13,121 bases of DNA, from positions 1-13,121 of the forward strand of contig JAFAXJ010000305.1 in NCBI GenBank assembly GCA_019241095.1. The letters are read 5' to 3'. Of the stretch, positions 1 through 6,984 are shown piece by piece. The DNA comes from Verrucomicrobiota bacterium (lineage in GTDB: Bacteria; Verrucomicrobiota; Verrucomicrobiia; Chthoniobacterales; JAFAMB01). Made by a program: the position numbers and the translations under genes. The notes beneath the pieces are model-generated. The model had not been told where the DNA came from. It saw only the letters and a program-made list of their open reading frames with translations, and searched no databases. How positions within the stretch are numbered: the stretch's first letter is position 1; each line of letters opens with the position of its first letter.

Positions 1-380
1 CTGGCCAAGTGGGGAATTCGACCGCCCCGATTTTATTGCCCACAGATCTGTTGTTCGACTACGATTCGGCGACCCTTCGTTCAGGAGCGACGGCTAGCCT
101 CCAAAAGCTAGGCAGAATCATACAGCGTAATCCTGACGCTTCATTCAAGGTCGAAGGTCATACCGACTCCTTCGGCTCCGATGCATACAATATGGATTTG
201 AGCCAACGGCGTGCAGAGATTGTCAAGCAGTGGTTGGTGGAAAATATGGGAATTGACGCCAACCGAATTCAGACTCAAGGGTTCGGAAAAACGCGTCTTC
301 TGGTTCCAGGAGTTCGCTCAGTGGAAGAACAACAGCTCAATCGACGGGTCGAAATTGTGATTCGGACGAAGAAGAGCTAG
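1..380 (+). CDS. OmpA-family peptidoglycan-binding domain protein (5' partial)
   Basis: This is the C-terminal end of an OmpA-like outer-membrane or lipoprotein-anchored protein. The open frame runs off the left edge (first full codon at 3), so the GTG at 9 is probably internal and the real start lies outside. The visible part is almost exactly one OmpA-like domain (PF00691). A strand 'LLFDYDSATL' leads into a helix, then comes the signature 'VEGHTDSFGSDAYN' followed by 'LSQRRA'. Counting from the GTG at 9, Asp53 and Arg68 match the E. coli OmpA Asp271/Arg286 pair, which binds the diaminopimelate of peptidoglycan. The domain ends in 'QLNRRVEIVI', as family members do, with only a short basic tail. 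Expected role: tethering the outer membrane to the cell wall in the periplasm. The N-terminal part (barrel, lipobox or other) cannot be seen, so Pal, OmpA or a general OmpA-domain lipoprotein are all possible. Confidence 0.9.
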   Translation, partial: GQVGNSTAPILLPTDLLFDYDSATLRSGATASLQKLGRIIQRNPDASFKVEGHTDSFGSDAYNMDLSQRRAEIVKQWLVENMGIDANRIQTQGFGKTRLLVPGVRSVEEQQLNRRVEIVIRTKKS

Positions 381-415
381 TTGCATCGATTTTGCTGAGC
401 CGGTGTTCGAACTGC

Positions 416-439
416 CCAGAGAGCGAGGCAATGCTCTGG
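416..439. other. Weak inverted repeat between convergent genes
   Basis: A 6-bp stem (CCAGAG / CTCTGG) with a 12-nt loop lies in the 158-bp gap between the convergent OmpA-domain and PEBP genes. It has no T-tract, so it is a poor intrinsic terminator. It is listed because it is the only dyad I noticed in that gap and some termination function would be expected there. It may be chance. Confidence 0.15.
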
Positions 440-538
440 ACCTAACTGTGGAAACTGCGCGGACATAAAGGGTCTCTCAAATGATCTTTGTACGGACAGC
501 TAGCGCGGCCGAGCCTTCCTCTTCAAAATCCAAACTTC

Positions 539-1126
539 TTAGTTCTCTGAACGGTAGACAACGGTCATACTCGCGACGCCAATCGCGTGCGACTTGACAT
601 CAGCAAACGCTTTACGCGCAGAGTCGCCAGCTTTTATCGACAATTTTGCAACGTTTAAAGCGTAAACAGTGATCACATACCGGTGTTGCGCACCTTGGGG
701 TGGACAGGGTCCCCCATATCCAATTTGGCCATAATCGTTCCTGCACTGCGCGGGGAAATTGCCGGTATCAGTCCCGGCACCGGCGGGCAATTCTCGCGTT
801 GACGCAGGCAAATTAACCAGCAACCAATGCCACCAGCCTTTACCAGTCGGAGCATCGAGATCGAACATGCTCACTGCAAATCCCTTGGACACGCCTAGGG
901 GGGAGCCTTTTGAATTCTGAGTTGAACTGAACCAACGCAAAGGAGGAGAAATATTCTCGCCTCCGCAGGTATCCAAGAGTTGCTGTTTGGGAACCGTTCC
1001 TCCCGGTTTCAACACTGGACTAGTAACCTCGAAATTTGAGGCTTGGGCTAATCCGCTTTTCACGAACAAGCAAAAGGACAAGAATGTGAGGATCACACAT
1101 TTACGTCGAAACACCTGTTTGCTCAT
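539..1126 (-). CDS. Exported YbhB/YbcL-type PEBP-family protein
   Basis: A phosphatidylethanolamine-binding-protein family member (Raf kinase inhibitor-like, YbhB/YbcL branch), 195 aa. A Sec signal peptide is clear: basic 'RRK' near residue 8, a hydrophobic stretch at about 11-22, and a plausible cleavage site after 'AQA' near residue 29. The mature domain shows the family ligand-pocket motifs in order: 'GGENISPPL' (55-63), 'FDLDAPTG' (88-95), 'WWHWLLVNLP' (98-107), 'GGPCPP' (138-143) and 'HRYVITVYAL' (148-157). The fold is certain, but the physiological ligand of bacterial members is not established, and here the protein should act in the periplasm or outside the cell. The start ATG overlaps the 3' end of the VOC gene by 26 bp, so the two are probably translated from one message. 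No Shine-Dalgarno site is visible upstream. YbhB itself is cytoplasmic; the signal peptide makes this copy more like YbcL. Confidence 0.92.
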   Translation of the reverse strand: MSKQVFRRKCVILTFLSFCLFVKSGLAQASNFEVTSPVLKPGGTVPKQQLLDTCGGENISPPLRWFSSTQNSKGSPLGVSKGFAVSMFDLDAPTGKGWWHWLLVNLPASTRELPAGAGTDTGNFPAQCRNDYGQIGYGGPCPPQGAQHRYVITVYALNVAKLSIKAGDSARKAFADVKSHAIGVASMTVVYRSEN

Positions 1127-1505
1127 AAGAGATTAGCTCAAGAAGACTTCCATCAGGATCTCTGAAATAAACCGATTGACCTTCCCCTCGCACTCCGAAT
1201 CGTTTTGCTGGCCCAAGTTCAATTTCCACTTGTTCTCGCTGTAAGTGCTGAATCGCCTCGTCTATTGTTCCATGCCATTCGAAGCAAAGATCACTGCCTC
1301 CGGGCTGGACCGGGATACGCGCTACCGGCTCTGCCTTAACTCCCGGCCCATGCAGATTCAGTAACATATCTCCAAACCGGTAAGCCCAACGCCTGCCTTC
1401 CAGTTGGAGGAGAGTAGCCCCTAGTACAGCCTGATAAAAGCGATTCGACCTCTCCCAATCGGAAACATGGATAACGCAATGATCAAAATTTACAGGTAAA
1501 CCCAT
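1101..1505 (-). CDS. VOC-superfamily (glyoxalase/bleomycin-resistance-like) protein
   Basis: A 134-residue single-domain vicinal-oxygen-chelate protein. It opens with the typical first strand 'FDHCVIHVSDWERSNRFYQAVLGA' in split form: 'DHCVIHV' (8-14), then 'RFYQAVLGA' (22-30). It closes with 'SVYFRDPDGSLLELISY' (111-127), the hallmark second-module end. Candidate metal ligands are His9, His52 (in 'LNLHG') and Glu123. The position often filled by a His at the start of the second module reads 'SDLCF' (71-75), so the metal site may be altered. Members include glyoxalase I, dioxygenases, fosfomycin-modifying enzymes and many of unknown substrate. It resembles the small stand-alone VOC proteins often called virulence protein, and I cannot assign a reaction. 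It is 40 bp downstream of the AI-2E transporter and overlaps the PEBP gene, suggesting one transcript. Confidence 0.9.
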   Translation of the reverse strand: MGLPVNFDHCVIHVSDWERSNRFYQAVLGATLLQLEGRRWAYRFGDMLLNLHGPGVKAEPVARIPVQPGGSDLCFEWHGTIDEAIQHLQREQVEIELGPAKRFGVRGEGQSVYFRDPDGSLLELISYEQTGVST

Positions 1506-1545
1506 CCGACTTTGATATTCGGTCTGCCTTTAACTGCCAAGATAA

Positions 1546-2628
1546 TCACTGATTGAGCGGGCGTATTTCGCCAGTCTTGGACAGCAACACCGCAACCCAG
1601 CGCGTCGACTGAAAATTTGCCATGACAATGACCATGATTACCGTCAGGGGAACGCACAGAAACGCTCCCACGATTCCCCACAGGGACCCCCAAACGATTA
1701 GCGCAACAATCACCCCTAAGGGACTCAGATTCAGGCTTTCGCCAACCAAATTGGGTTCTACAATATTACCCATAAATTGTGCGATCGCAGTAATGCCAAT
1801 GCTGACGGCTAGAAACGGGCCAAGGCTGTCAAACTGCACAGCAGCAAGAACAGAAGGCAGAATTGCCGCGATAACCACTCCTATTGTCGGAAGGAAGTGC
1901 AGTAAAAAAATCAGTAATGCCCAGAATTCAGCAAAATCCAAGCCGACTGACCGCATTAGGATATAGGCCAGGACGCCCGTTGTAAAGCTTACCGCAGTCT
2001 TGACTCCGAGATAGGTGTGAACGTCGTGATCAATGCGACGGAGCAGTATCAGCGCCTTATTTTTCTGATCGAAATCGGGAAGCATTGCATCGAGCTTTTT
2101 CGCAAAAAAACGGCGCTCGAGCATGATGAAAACCCCATAGATCGCCACAAGTATGACATCCTCCAAAATTGCAGCACCCGCTCTCGCTACCGACGTAGCG
2201 GCCGACCGAAAGTCGATCGTTCGCAGCATTTGGCGCAGTTCTCTGGGTTCTTCGATGCCTGCGCGAGCGAAGAATTCTGTTTGCAATTGTAATAAGCGCG
2301 ATTGGTATTTCGGAGCAACAGCGGCCACATGAAACGCGTTCTGAACAATGATATCAAGCAGCGCGAAGCTCACCCCGAAAATCAAGAAAAATGACAAAAC
2401 CAAACTGATAGTGATTGGGACTTGGTACTTGCCAATCCGTATTTTTCGAATCAGGCGTGCAACAATTTCGATCAAATAGACTGCGAGCACCGCCATAACC
2501 AACGGTATGAAAATGTGCTTCGCATAGCTCAGCACGAAGAAACAGCTGATGACGATTCCTAAGGTCAGGGCGACTGAAATCAAGCGTCGTTGGTCCGGAG
2601 CACGGCGAACATCTTGGTCTGTTAACAT
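1546..2628 (-). CDS. AI-2E/PerM-family membrane transporter
   Basis: A 360-residue polytopic inner-membrane protein of the AI-2E transporter (UPF0118, PF01594) family. Hydrophobic segments lie near residues 15-33, 36-58, 70-95, 154-170, 210-230, 233-262, 270-288 and 303-337. A long soluble segment (about 96-150) sits between the third and fourth, as in the family. Diagnostic motifs are 'FLPTIGVVIAAILP' (245-258) and 'LNLSPLGVIVALIVWGSLWG' (299-318), followed by 'GAFLCVPLTV' (321-330). Length matches full-length members. Studied relatives include E. coli TqsA (implicated in AI-2 export) and Bacillus/Halobacillus sodium-proton antiporters, so the substrate here cannot be inferred; no luxS or lsr gene is in the window. 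The ATG start gives a complete first segment, but no Shine-Dalgarno precedes it. It is followed by the VOC gene after 40 bp and preceded by DUF4328 after 90 bp. Confidence 0.93.
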   Translation of the reverse strand: MLTDQDVRRAPDQRRLISVALTLGIVISCFFVLSYAKHIFIPLVMAVLAVYLIEIVARLIRKIRIGKYQVPITISLVLSFFLIFGVSFALLDIIVQNAFHVAAVAPKYQSRLLQLQTEFFARAGIEEPRELRQMLRTIDFRSAATSVARAGAAILEDVILVAIYGVFIMLERRFFAKKLDAMLPDFDQKNKALILLRRIDHDVHTYLGVKTAVSFTTGVLAYILMRSVGLDFAEFWALLIFLLHFLPTIGVVIAAILPSVLAAVQFDSLGPFLAVSIGITAIAQFMGNIVEPNLVGESLNLSPLGVIVALIVWGSLWGIVGAFLCVPLTVIMVIVMANFQSTRWVAVLLSKTGEIRPLNQ

Positions 2629-2718
2629 TTGACTGAAAGTATTTGGAGGAAGTTCACCGTTCCTCTCGGCCCCCGAGCTGCTAAACCCTTCTCGAGATTG
2701 AAGTTGGCGCTCCAGACC

Positions 2719-3573
2719 CTAAACAGAAGCTACAAGTTCCGCACCATCTACCAGCCGCCGCTGATTTTGATAAACACGAGAAATGAGCCGGAGCACCGCG
2801 ATTGAGAGTGGAATTGACAAAATATCCGAAAGGATAGCAAAGCCCGCTGATACCGACCACTGATCAAGCGTGGAGACCTGCAGTGCCAACTCAAAGGAGA
2901 TTTGAGTCGCTATCGAATAAGCAAGAAACAGTATCCACCAAACAGTTACCAGCCGTGAGCTATGCCTTTTCGACCAATCTGAAGGGTTCTCACTCGCACG
3001 CCAGATTTCACTCATCACCTGCAAGGGTCGGATGAGACTGAGAAACGGAATAAAGTAATAGCCGACAGCCCACCCCGGAGAAAATCTAAGCCCGCTAGTA
3101 CCAAATCCTTGAATATTCTTATACGAACGGAATACCCACCGCAAAAAGACGATTCCGATGGTGATCTGGAGCATGGACTGGAGAAGACCAACAGCTGCTT
3201 GTAACGGGTCTGTCATGTCAAGCTGATCAAAAGAGATCCGTCCGGTGCGTACCTGGAAAAATTCAACCAGATCAAGAACTACGGCGATTGCGGCCACCGC
3301 GGCGCCAATCCAAAGCAATCGCTGCAAAAATCTTGTTAACCGAGAAGGATCAATCAAAAACCGTCGGTTCTGATATTCTTCCTGAGATCGCAATTCAGAA
3401 ACGGCCGGGACGCGTTCCCCTAACCATTCTGAAAGTGGCTTCCACTCGGTCATCCCAGTTCTCCAATATATTGTCCTGGCCGGGATGAGACCATTTTCCC
3501 AAAGGCTGCGAACCTCCTGTTCTGATCGCTGAGTTGTCTGTCCGTCTGGATAGCGGAGATAAATCGGCAACAT
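2719..3573 (-). CDS. GYF_2 plus DUF4328 membrane protein
   Basis: A 284-residue protein with two recognisable parts. Residues about 1-52 form a GYF_2-type domain (PF14237): a short YLRYPDG-like strand, then 'VRSLWENGLIPARTIYWRTG' and 'TEWKPLSEWL', the typical signature of this small adhesion domain. The rest is DUF4328 (PF14219). It has a first membrane segment around 86-108, a loop, a segment with 'FLRWVFRSYKNI' (about 143-154), the hallmark 'RFSPGWAVGYYFIPFLSLIR' (163-182) and 'VMSEIWRAS' (186-194), and two further hydrophobic segments near the C-terminus. No biochemical function is established for DUF4328. The GYF_2 domain suggests protein-protein contact on the cytoplasmic side, an inference only. 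A TATACT hexamer lies 16 nt upstream of the start, and no Shine-Dalgarno is present. It may be the first gene of the minus-strand group that continues with the AI-2E transporter. Confidence 0.88.
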   Translation of the reverse strand: MLPIYLRYPDGQTTQRSEQEVRSLWENGLIPARTIYWRTGMTEWKPLSEWLGERVPAVSELRSQEEYQNRRFLIDPSRLTRFLQRLLWIGAAVAAIAVVLDLVEFFQVRTGRISFDQLDMTDPLQAAVGLLQSMLQITIGIVFLRWVFRSYKNIQGFGTSGLRFSPGWAVGYYFIPFLSLIRPLQVMSEIWRASENPSDWSKRHSSRLVTVWWILFLAYSIATQISFELALQVSTLDQWSVSAGFAILSDILSIPLSIAVLRLISRVYQNQRRLVDGAELVASV

Positions 3574-3589
3574 GGAGAATCAACCTTAT

Positions 3590-3595
3590 AGTATA
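3590..3595 (-). promoter_or_regulatory. Candidate -10 element for the DUF4328 gene
   Basis: On the minus strand the hexamer reads TATACT (5 of 6 to the sigma-70 -10 consensus), ending 16 nt before the ATG at 3573. No good -35 hexamer is visible at normal spacing. If used, the leader would be only about 10 nt, which fits the absence of a Shine-Dalgarno. Weak evidence. Confidence 0.25.
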
Positions 3596-3771
3596 GACAG
3601 CTCTGCCTCGCAAGTCGTTGGTTCAGCGCCGACGAAGCAGACCCGCCCGAGGCATTGTAGAGACAGACGTCTACAGTCCAGAAGCCAATAGCAATTGCGC
3701 TAGATCAACTCGCTTCGAAAGTCAGATTAGACGGCTGCCGATAGGTTGGTGTCTAAAGCGGATATTTTGAA

Positions 3772-3788
3772 CATGGAATAGATCCATG
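3772..3788. promoter_or_regulatory. Inverted repeat upstream of the DUF2382 gene
   Basis: A perfect 6-bp dyad (CATGGA / TCCATG) with a 5-nt centre lies about 50 bp before the start codon of the PRC/DUF2382 gene, in the 266-bp divergent region it shares with the DUF4328 gene. Position and symmetry would suit a repressor or activator site, but a dyad of this length can arise by chance and I recognise no specific regulator motif. Confidence 0.2.
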
Positions 3789-3839
3789 ACCAGGTGGTTT
3801 CGGCGAACCTAATCAAACAGTTAGACTCTACTTAAGACT

Positions 3840-5021
3840 ATGAACTCTCTCAACACTGTCACAGCCGACGCTTCAGCCGAATTGCTTGACCGGCACGTGA
3901 TTGACGATAAGGGCGATGAGATCGGCACTATTGACGCATTCTGGACCGATGAAATTTCCGGAAAAATTGAATTTGTTGGTGTCAAAACAGGTTGGATATT
4001 CGGCAAAACTCATATTGTTCCGGCAGAGGGCGTTGAGATTGCTGACAATGGCAACATCCGAGTTCCCTACGATGCGGAATATGTGAGGAATGCTCCCAGC
4101 TATCCTGCGGACCAAAACCTGACCGATGTACAGGAGGAGGAGATTTATCGTCATTACAATATCTCGGCGCAAGGGCATGCCGTGCACGCTGGTACAACGG
4201 CTGGAACAGCCGGAGGTATGTTATCTGGAACAGCCGAAGGAATAGCGGCCGGAGCAGCTGGGGCTGTGGGCGGAGCGGTAGGCGCAGTAACTGGGGCCGG
4301 AGCGAGGCACAGAGACGACGATTTGCATCGCGGATCTCCTGTGACGGGTACTGACGTAGGCCGAACCGGGGTTGATATCACAGATGAATCCGGTACCGGG
4401 GTGGGTCGAACGGGGGTCGGGCTCAAAGGCGAAGACGTTTCTGGCTCTTCGGTCTCGGGTACTGACGTAGGGACAAGCGGTGTTTTACCGGTTAATGAGG
4501 GGCTAGCTTCGGGGCAGACCAGCGAGACGCTTCGTGAGACCACAGGTACTCGCACTGGTGTGGGGCGCGAAGGGGTTGTCGAAGTTCCTTTGGCGGAGGA
4601 GAAATTAAATGTCGGAAAACGTACCGTTGAGGAAGGTCGCGTTCGCTTGCGTAAGATTGTCCGAACGGAGCAGGCAAATGTTCCAGTCGAGTTGCGCAGG
4701 GAAGACGTCGTGATTGAACGAGTCACCCCGGAAAGCGTAACTGCTGGAACTGAGACGAGCTTCCGAGAGGAACAAATAGAGGTTCCTTTGACGCGTGAAG
4801 AGGCAGTCGTCCAGAAAGAGACTCATGTTACCGGCGCAGTCAGAGTGCGAAAGACCGAAGATGCGGAAACGCGTACAGTAGGTGACACCGTTCGACGGGA
4901 GGATGTGGTGGTTGACGATTCACGGAGCGGCAGAGAGCATGACACGACCACGACAGGACACGAAAAAATCGAGGGGGACATTACAGATCGAGATGTAAAA
5001 GACCGGGATACGAAAATTTAG
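3840..5021 (+). CDS. PRC-barrel / glycine-zipper / DUF2382 (YsnF-like) stress protein
   Basis: A 393-residue protein built from distinct parts. Residues about 13-108 form a PRC-barrel-like domain: 'LLDRHVIDDKGDEIGTID' (15-32), 'KIEFVGVKTG' (42-51), then a helix ending 'EEEIYRHYNI' (99-108). Residues 118-155 are a Gly/Ala-rich stretch with GxxxG spacing, a possible glycine-zipper membrane-associating segment. Residues 168-244 are a low-complexity linker with repeated TDVG/TGVG(R) units. Residues about 246-360 are DUF2382 (PF09557, YsnF/AvaK) in two related halves, each opening with VEVPL or IEVPL and closing with RREDVV. The last 30 residues are Asp/Arg/Thr-rich. No enzymatic residue is apparent. 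Family members are linked to general stress or desiccation responses, but their biochemistry is unknown. It is monocistronic: a strong intrinsic terminator begins 20 bp after the stop. No Shine-Dalgarno precedes the ATG. Confidence 0.92.
   Translation: MNSLNTVTADASAELLDRHVIDDKGDEIGTIDAFWTDEISGKIEFVGVKTGWIFGKTHIVPAEGVEIADNGNIRVPYDAEYVRNAPSYPADQNLTDVQEEEIYRHYNISAQGHAVHAGTTAGTAGGMLSGTAEGIAAGAAGAVGGAVGAVTGAGARHRDDDLHRGSPVTGTDVGRTGVDITDESGTGVGRTGVGLKGEDVSGSSVSGTDVGTSGVLPVNEGLASGQTSETLRETTGTRTGVGREGVVEVPLAEEKLNVGKRTVEEGRVRLRKIVRTEQANVPVELRREDVVIERVTPESVTAGTETSFREEQIEVPLTREEAVVQKETHVTGAVRVRKTEDAETRTVGDTVRREDVVVDDSRSGREHDTTTTGHEKIEGDITDRDVKDRDTKI
4345..4471 (+). repeat. Direct repeat pair inside the DUF2382 gene linker
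   Basis: An exact 16-nt sequence (CGGGTACTGACGTAGG) occurs at 4345-4360 and again at 4456-4471. The copies are 111 bp apart, exactly 37 codons, so both encode the same G-T-D-V-G peptide in frame. Looser copies of the unit (GTGVGRTGVG, TRTGVGREGV) lie between and after them. This looks like a repeat-expanded linker that could gain or lose units by slippage or recombination. Confidence 0.8.
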
Positions 5022-5040
5022 TTCGAAGCGTGGGACTTAC

Positions 5041-5072
5041 AAGGCAGCGACTCATCGTCGCTGCCTTTTTTT
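5041..5072 (+). terminator. Rho-independent terminator of the DUF2382 gene
   Basis: A perfect stem of 10 bp (AAGGCAGCGA with TCGCTGCCTT, 11 bp if the C5051-G5057 pair is counted) closes a 5-7 nt loop and runs straight into a seven-T tract (5066-5072). It starts 20 bp after the stop codon of the PRC/DUF2382 gene. There is no matching A-tract on the left, so it should act on plus-strand transcription only. Confidence 0.93.
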
Positions 5073-5350
5073 GTTAAAAGCGAGCATAAGGTATATGGAC
5101 GAAACAGAAGAAAATGGGGTCCCAAGTCCAGAAGCGGATCCAACTTTAGAGGAAATCCGAGTTCCTGTTGCAGATCCCCGGGATGAGGGGAGAGAAGAAC
5201 AAGCGACGCAGTGACTTGGTTGGATAGCTACGGCAAAGAAGCCTGGATCTTCTATGGCAATCTTTTTCAGTAAATGATTGCAGGCAAGAGGCGTTCGATG
5301 CAGTGCCGTACTGGTTGCTCGTCCACTCGGTTGCAGTACGATAAGATTTC
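5073..5350. other. Intergenic region, no confident gene
   Basis: Between the DUF2382 terminator and the YdfG-like gene I find no RNA gene, repeat or confident CDS. The 329 bp from 5022 to 5350 hold only the terminator and one low-confidence small ORF (5095-5214). A minus-strand open frame of 102 codons also spans it, but it has no family features and reads backward through the terminator, so I treat it as noise. The 50-100 bp before 5351 should contain the promoter of the dehydrogenase gene; a weak TACGAT hexamer at 5337-5342 is the only -10-like candidate. Confidence 0.5.
5095..5214 (+). CDS. Possible small acidic protein, 39 aa (hypothetical)
   Basis: An ATG-started frame just after the terminator encodes 39 residues rich in Glu, Asp and Pro, with no hydrophobic segment and almost no Lys ('MDETEENGVPSPEADP...' then '...EEIRVPVADPRDEG'). 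A short AAGG lies only 3 nt before the ATG, too close for a normal Shine-Dalgarno. I recognise no family. The composition is that of a soluble disordered peptide. It is listed only because the region is otherwise empty and the codons look protein-like, but a random open frame of this length is expected by chance. Confidence 0.2.
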   Translation: MDETEENGVPSPEADPTLEEIRVPVADPRDEGREEQATQ

Positions 5351-6127
5351 GTGAAGACACCTGAACCGTCCCAGCTAACAGTCTTTGTTACCGGCGCTTC
5401 CGCCGGTTTTGGCTCCGCGATCGCAAACCGTTTTGCTTCGTCAGGTCATCGCGTTATTGCGGCAGCACGCCGGATCGAGAGACTCTATCCTTTGCGTAAA
5501 CGCTTTGGCGATCACCTGATAGTTGCTGCGCGAGTAGACGTTCGGAACCTATCATCGATTAACGAGGCAATCTCATCTTTACCGGTGTCTTTCGCGGAAA
5601 TCGATGTGCTCGTGAACAATGCCGGCCTGGCTCTGGGTTTGGAACCTGCACAAAAAGCCAAAATCGGCGATTGGGAGATAATGGTGGACACAAACATTAA
5701 AGGTTTGATGTATTGCACGCAGGCTCTTCTGCCCAAGATGGTCCGGCGGAACCGCGGACACATTATCAATCTCGGCTCGACGGCGGGGGAAGTCCCATAC
5801 CCCGGAGGAAACGTTTATGGCGCGACGAAAGCCTTTGTACACCAATTCACGCTCAATCTGAAAGCGGATCTTCTGGGCACGGCGATTCGGGTAACGAGTA
5901 TCGAACCAGGCCTTTGCGGAGGAACTGAATTCTCTAATGTCCGTTTTGCGGACGACGCTAAAGCAGATGCGCTTTATGCCGGCACAGAACCGTTAACAGC
6001 TGACGATATTGCCGAAGCGGTTTTTTGGACCGCTTCCTTGCCGTCTCATGTCAATATCAATTACATGCAAATGATGCCGGTATGCCAGTCCTTTGGGCCG
6101 CTAGCTGTTCATCGTAAAGAGACATAA
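5351..6127 (+). CDS. ydfG: NADP-dependent 3-hydroxy acid dehydrogenase (YdfG-type SDR)
   Basis: A 258-residue classical short-chain dehydrogenase that follows E. coli YdfG along its whole length. The cofactor motif is 'TGASAGFG' (14-21), and the Arg pair at 40-41 after the second strand fits NADP(H) preference. 'LVNNAGLALGLEPA' (87-100) is a YdfG hallmark. The catalytic tetrad is Asn115, Ser143, Tyr156 and Lys160, the last two in 'VYGATKAFV' (155-163). The C-terminal 'EPGLCGGTEFSNVRF' (185-199), 'PSHVNINYMQMMPV' (231-244) and final 'VHR' also match. E. coli YdfG oxidises L-allo-threonine, serine and 3-hydroxy acids and reduces malonic semialdehyde in the cytoplasm; the same activity is likely here but untested. 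The start is GTG, chosen because it leaves about 9 residues before the first strand. There is no Shine-Dalgarno. It converges on tam with an 80-bp gap that shows no obvious terminator. Confidence 0.93.
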   Translation: MKTPEPSQLTVFVTGASAGFGSAIANRFASSGHRVIAAARRIERLYPLRKRFGDHLIVAARVDVRNLSSINEAISSLPVSFAEIDVLVNNAGLALGLEPAQKAKIGDWEIMVDTNIKGLMYCTQALLPKMVRRNRGHIINLGSTAGEVPYPGGNVYGATKAFVHQFTLNLKADLLGTAIRVTSIEPGLCGGTEFSNVRFADDAKADALYAGTEPLTADDIAEAVFWTASLPSHVNINYMQMMPVCQSFGPLAVHRKET

Positions 6128-6207
6128 GGTCGCAGGATAAGGAGCATACAGCTGCAAAGCGCGGCGATGTTCCGGAAAGGGCGTTCCCAGTGTGATTCCA
6201 AGTTTCG

Positions 6208-6975
6208 TTATCGCCGGTAAGCTACCAGGAAAAGCCGCCGAAAAGGAAATAGCACATTCGAATCGGCCTGGTGAGGAAACTCTTTCGCAATCAGGGCCAA
6301 ATATTCCGAGACGAATTGCTCTTTCAACGAAGAACTCGGTAACGCGTCTAAAAACGGTCGCAACCCGGTCCCTTTGTACCATTCGACAACCAAAGCAACA
6401 CCGGTCAAGACGTGAACATATTCAGTAGCCCAAAGATCAAGCTTTGAAGAATATGGGGCCAGTAAATCGTAATAGAACGGCAGGTCATGGGTGAACCATT
6501 CTCGGCTAGGGCCAACGAATTTATCTCGCCACTCAGCAGAATGGGCCAACTCTCTAGTCAAGCGATGGGCGGGGGCATCGTAATTCCCGGGAACTTGAAC
6601 CGCGAAAGCTCCTCCTGGCTTGACATACCGAAAGAGGCGAGGATAAAGCTTTGAATGATCAGGCACCCATTGCAGGGCGGCATTGGAAAAAATCAGGTCA
6701 TAACAAACAGATGGCTGCCAAGTGGAAATGTCGCCTAATTCTGATTCATATCCAGCCTGCTTTGCTGATGCAATCATATCGGGCGAATGATCTACTCCCG
6801 TGATCACTGCGTTTGGCCAGCGATTAATTAACACGAGGGTGCTATTCCCTGGGCCACAGCCGAGATCAATGACGCGTTCCGGATTGTCCAGTTCGATGCG
6901 TGCCACAAGATCGCGACAAGGCCTGGTTCGTTCCTCTGCGAAACGTAGATACTGCTCGGCATTCCAAGTAGGCAT
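6208..6975 (-). CDS. tam: Trans-aconitate 2-methyltransferase
   Basis: A 255-residue class I SAM-dependent methyltransferase closely resembling E. coli Tam. It begins with the Tam-type 'WNAEQYLRFAEERTRP' (4-19). SAM motif I is 'VIDLGCGPGNST' (35-46), followed by 'ITGVDHSPDMI' (58-68, acidic Asp62 for the ribose). Motif IV is 'YDLIFSNAALQWVPDH' (92-107). The C-terminal 'TGLRPFLDALP' and 'VLFPFRRLFLVAYRR' are Tam signatures. Tam methylates trans-aconitate, a spontaneous isomer of cis-aconitate that inhibits aconitase, so it is a cytoplasmic metabolite-damage control enzyme. The gene lies 9 bp downstream of the LptF/G-like permease, so the two are probably cotranscribed, with no evident functional link. 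The ATG start gives the expected N-terminus; no Shine-Dalgarno is seen. Confidence 0.94.
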   Translation of the reverse strand: MPTWNAEQYLRFAEERTRPCRDLVARIELDNPERVIDLGCGPGNSTLVLINRWPNAVITGVDHSPDMIASAKQAGYESELGDISTWQPSVCYDLIFSNAALQWVPDHSKLYPRLFRYVKPGGAFAVQVPGNYDAPAHRLTRELAHSAEWRDKFVGPSREWFTHDLPFYYDLLAPYSSKLDLWATEYVHVLTGVALVVEWYKGTGLRPFLDALPSSSLKEQFVSEYLALIAKEFPHQADSNVLFPFRRLFLVAYRR

Positions 6976-6984
6976 TTTGTGATG

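Noticed and set aside
2017..2292. A plus-strand 91-codon open frame inside the AI-2E transporter
   Set aside because: Antisense shadow of a strongly supported membrane protein; no family features.
1546..2628. A quorum-sensing AI-2 system suggested by the AI-2E family name
   Set aside because: The family name is historical and members include sodium-proton antiporters; no luxS, lsr or regulator gene is present.
4154..4726. A 190-codon open frame antisense to the DUF2382 gene
   Set aside because: Its Pro/Ser/Thr/Val-rich composition is just the mirror of the sense-strand Gly/Thr/Val repeats; it lacks any domain and lies wholly inside a well-supported gene.
5052..5360. A 102-codon minus-strand open frame over the intergenic region
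   Set aside because: It has no recognisable family, runs through the intrinsic terminator and overlaps the start of the dehydrogenase gene; composition looks random.
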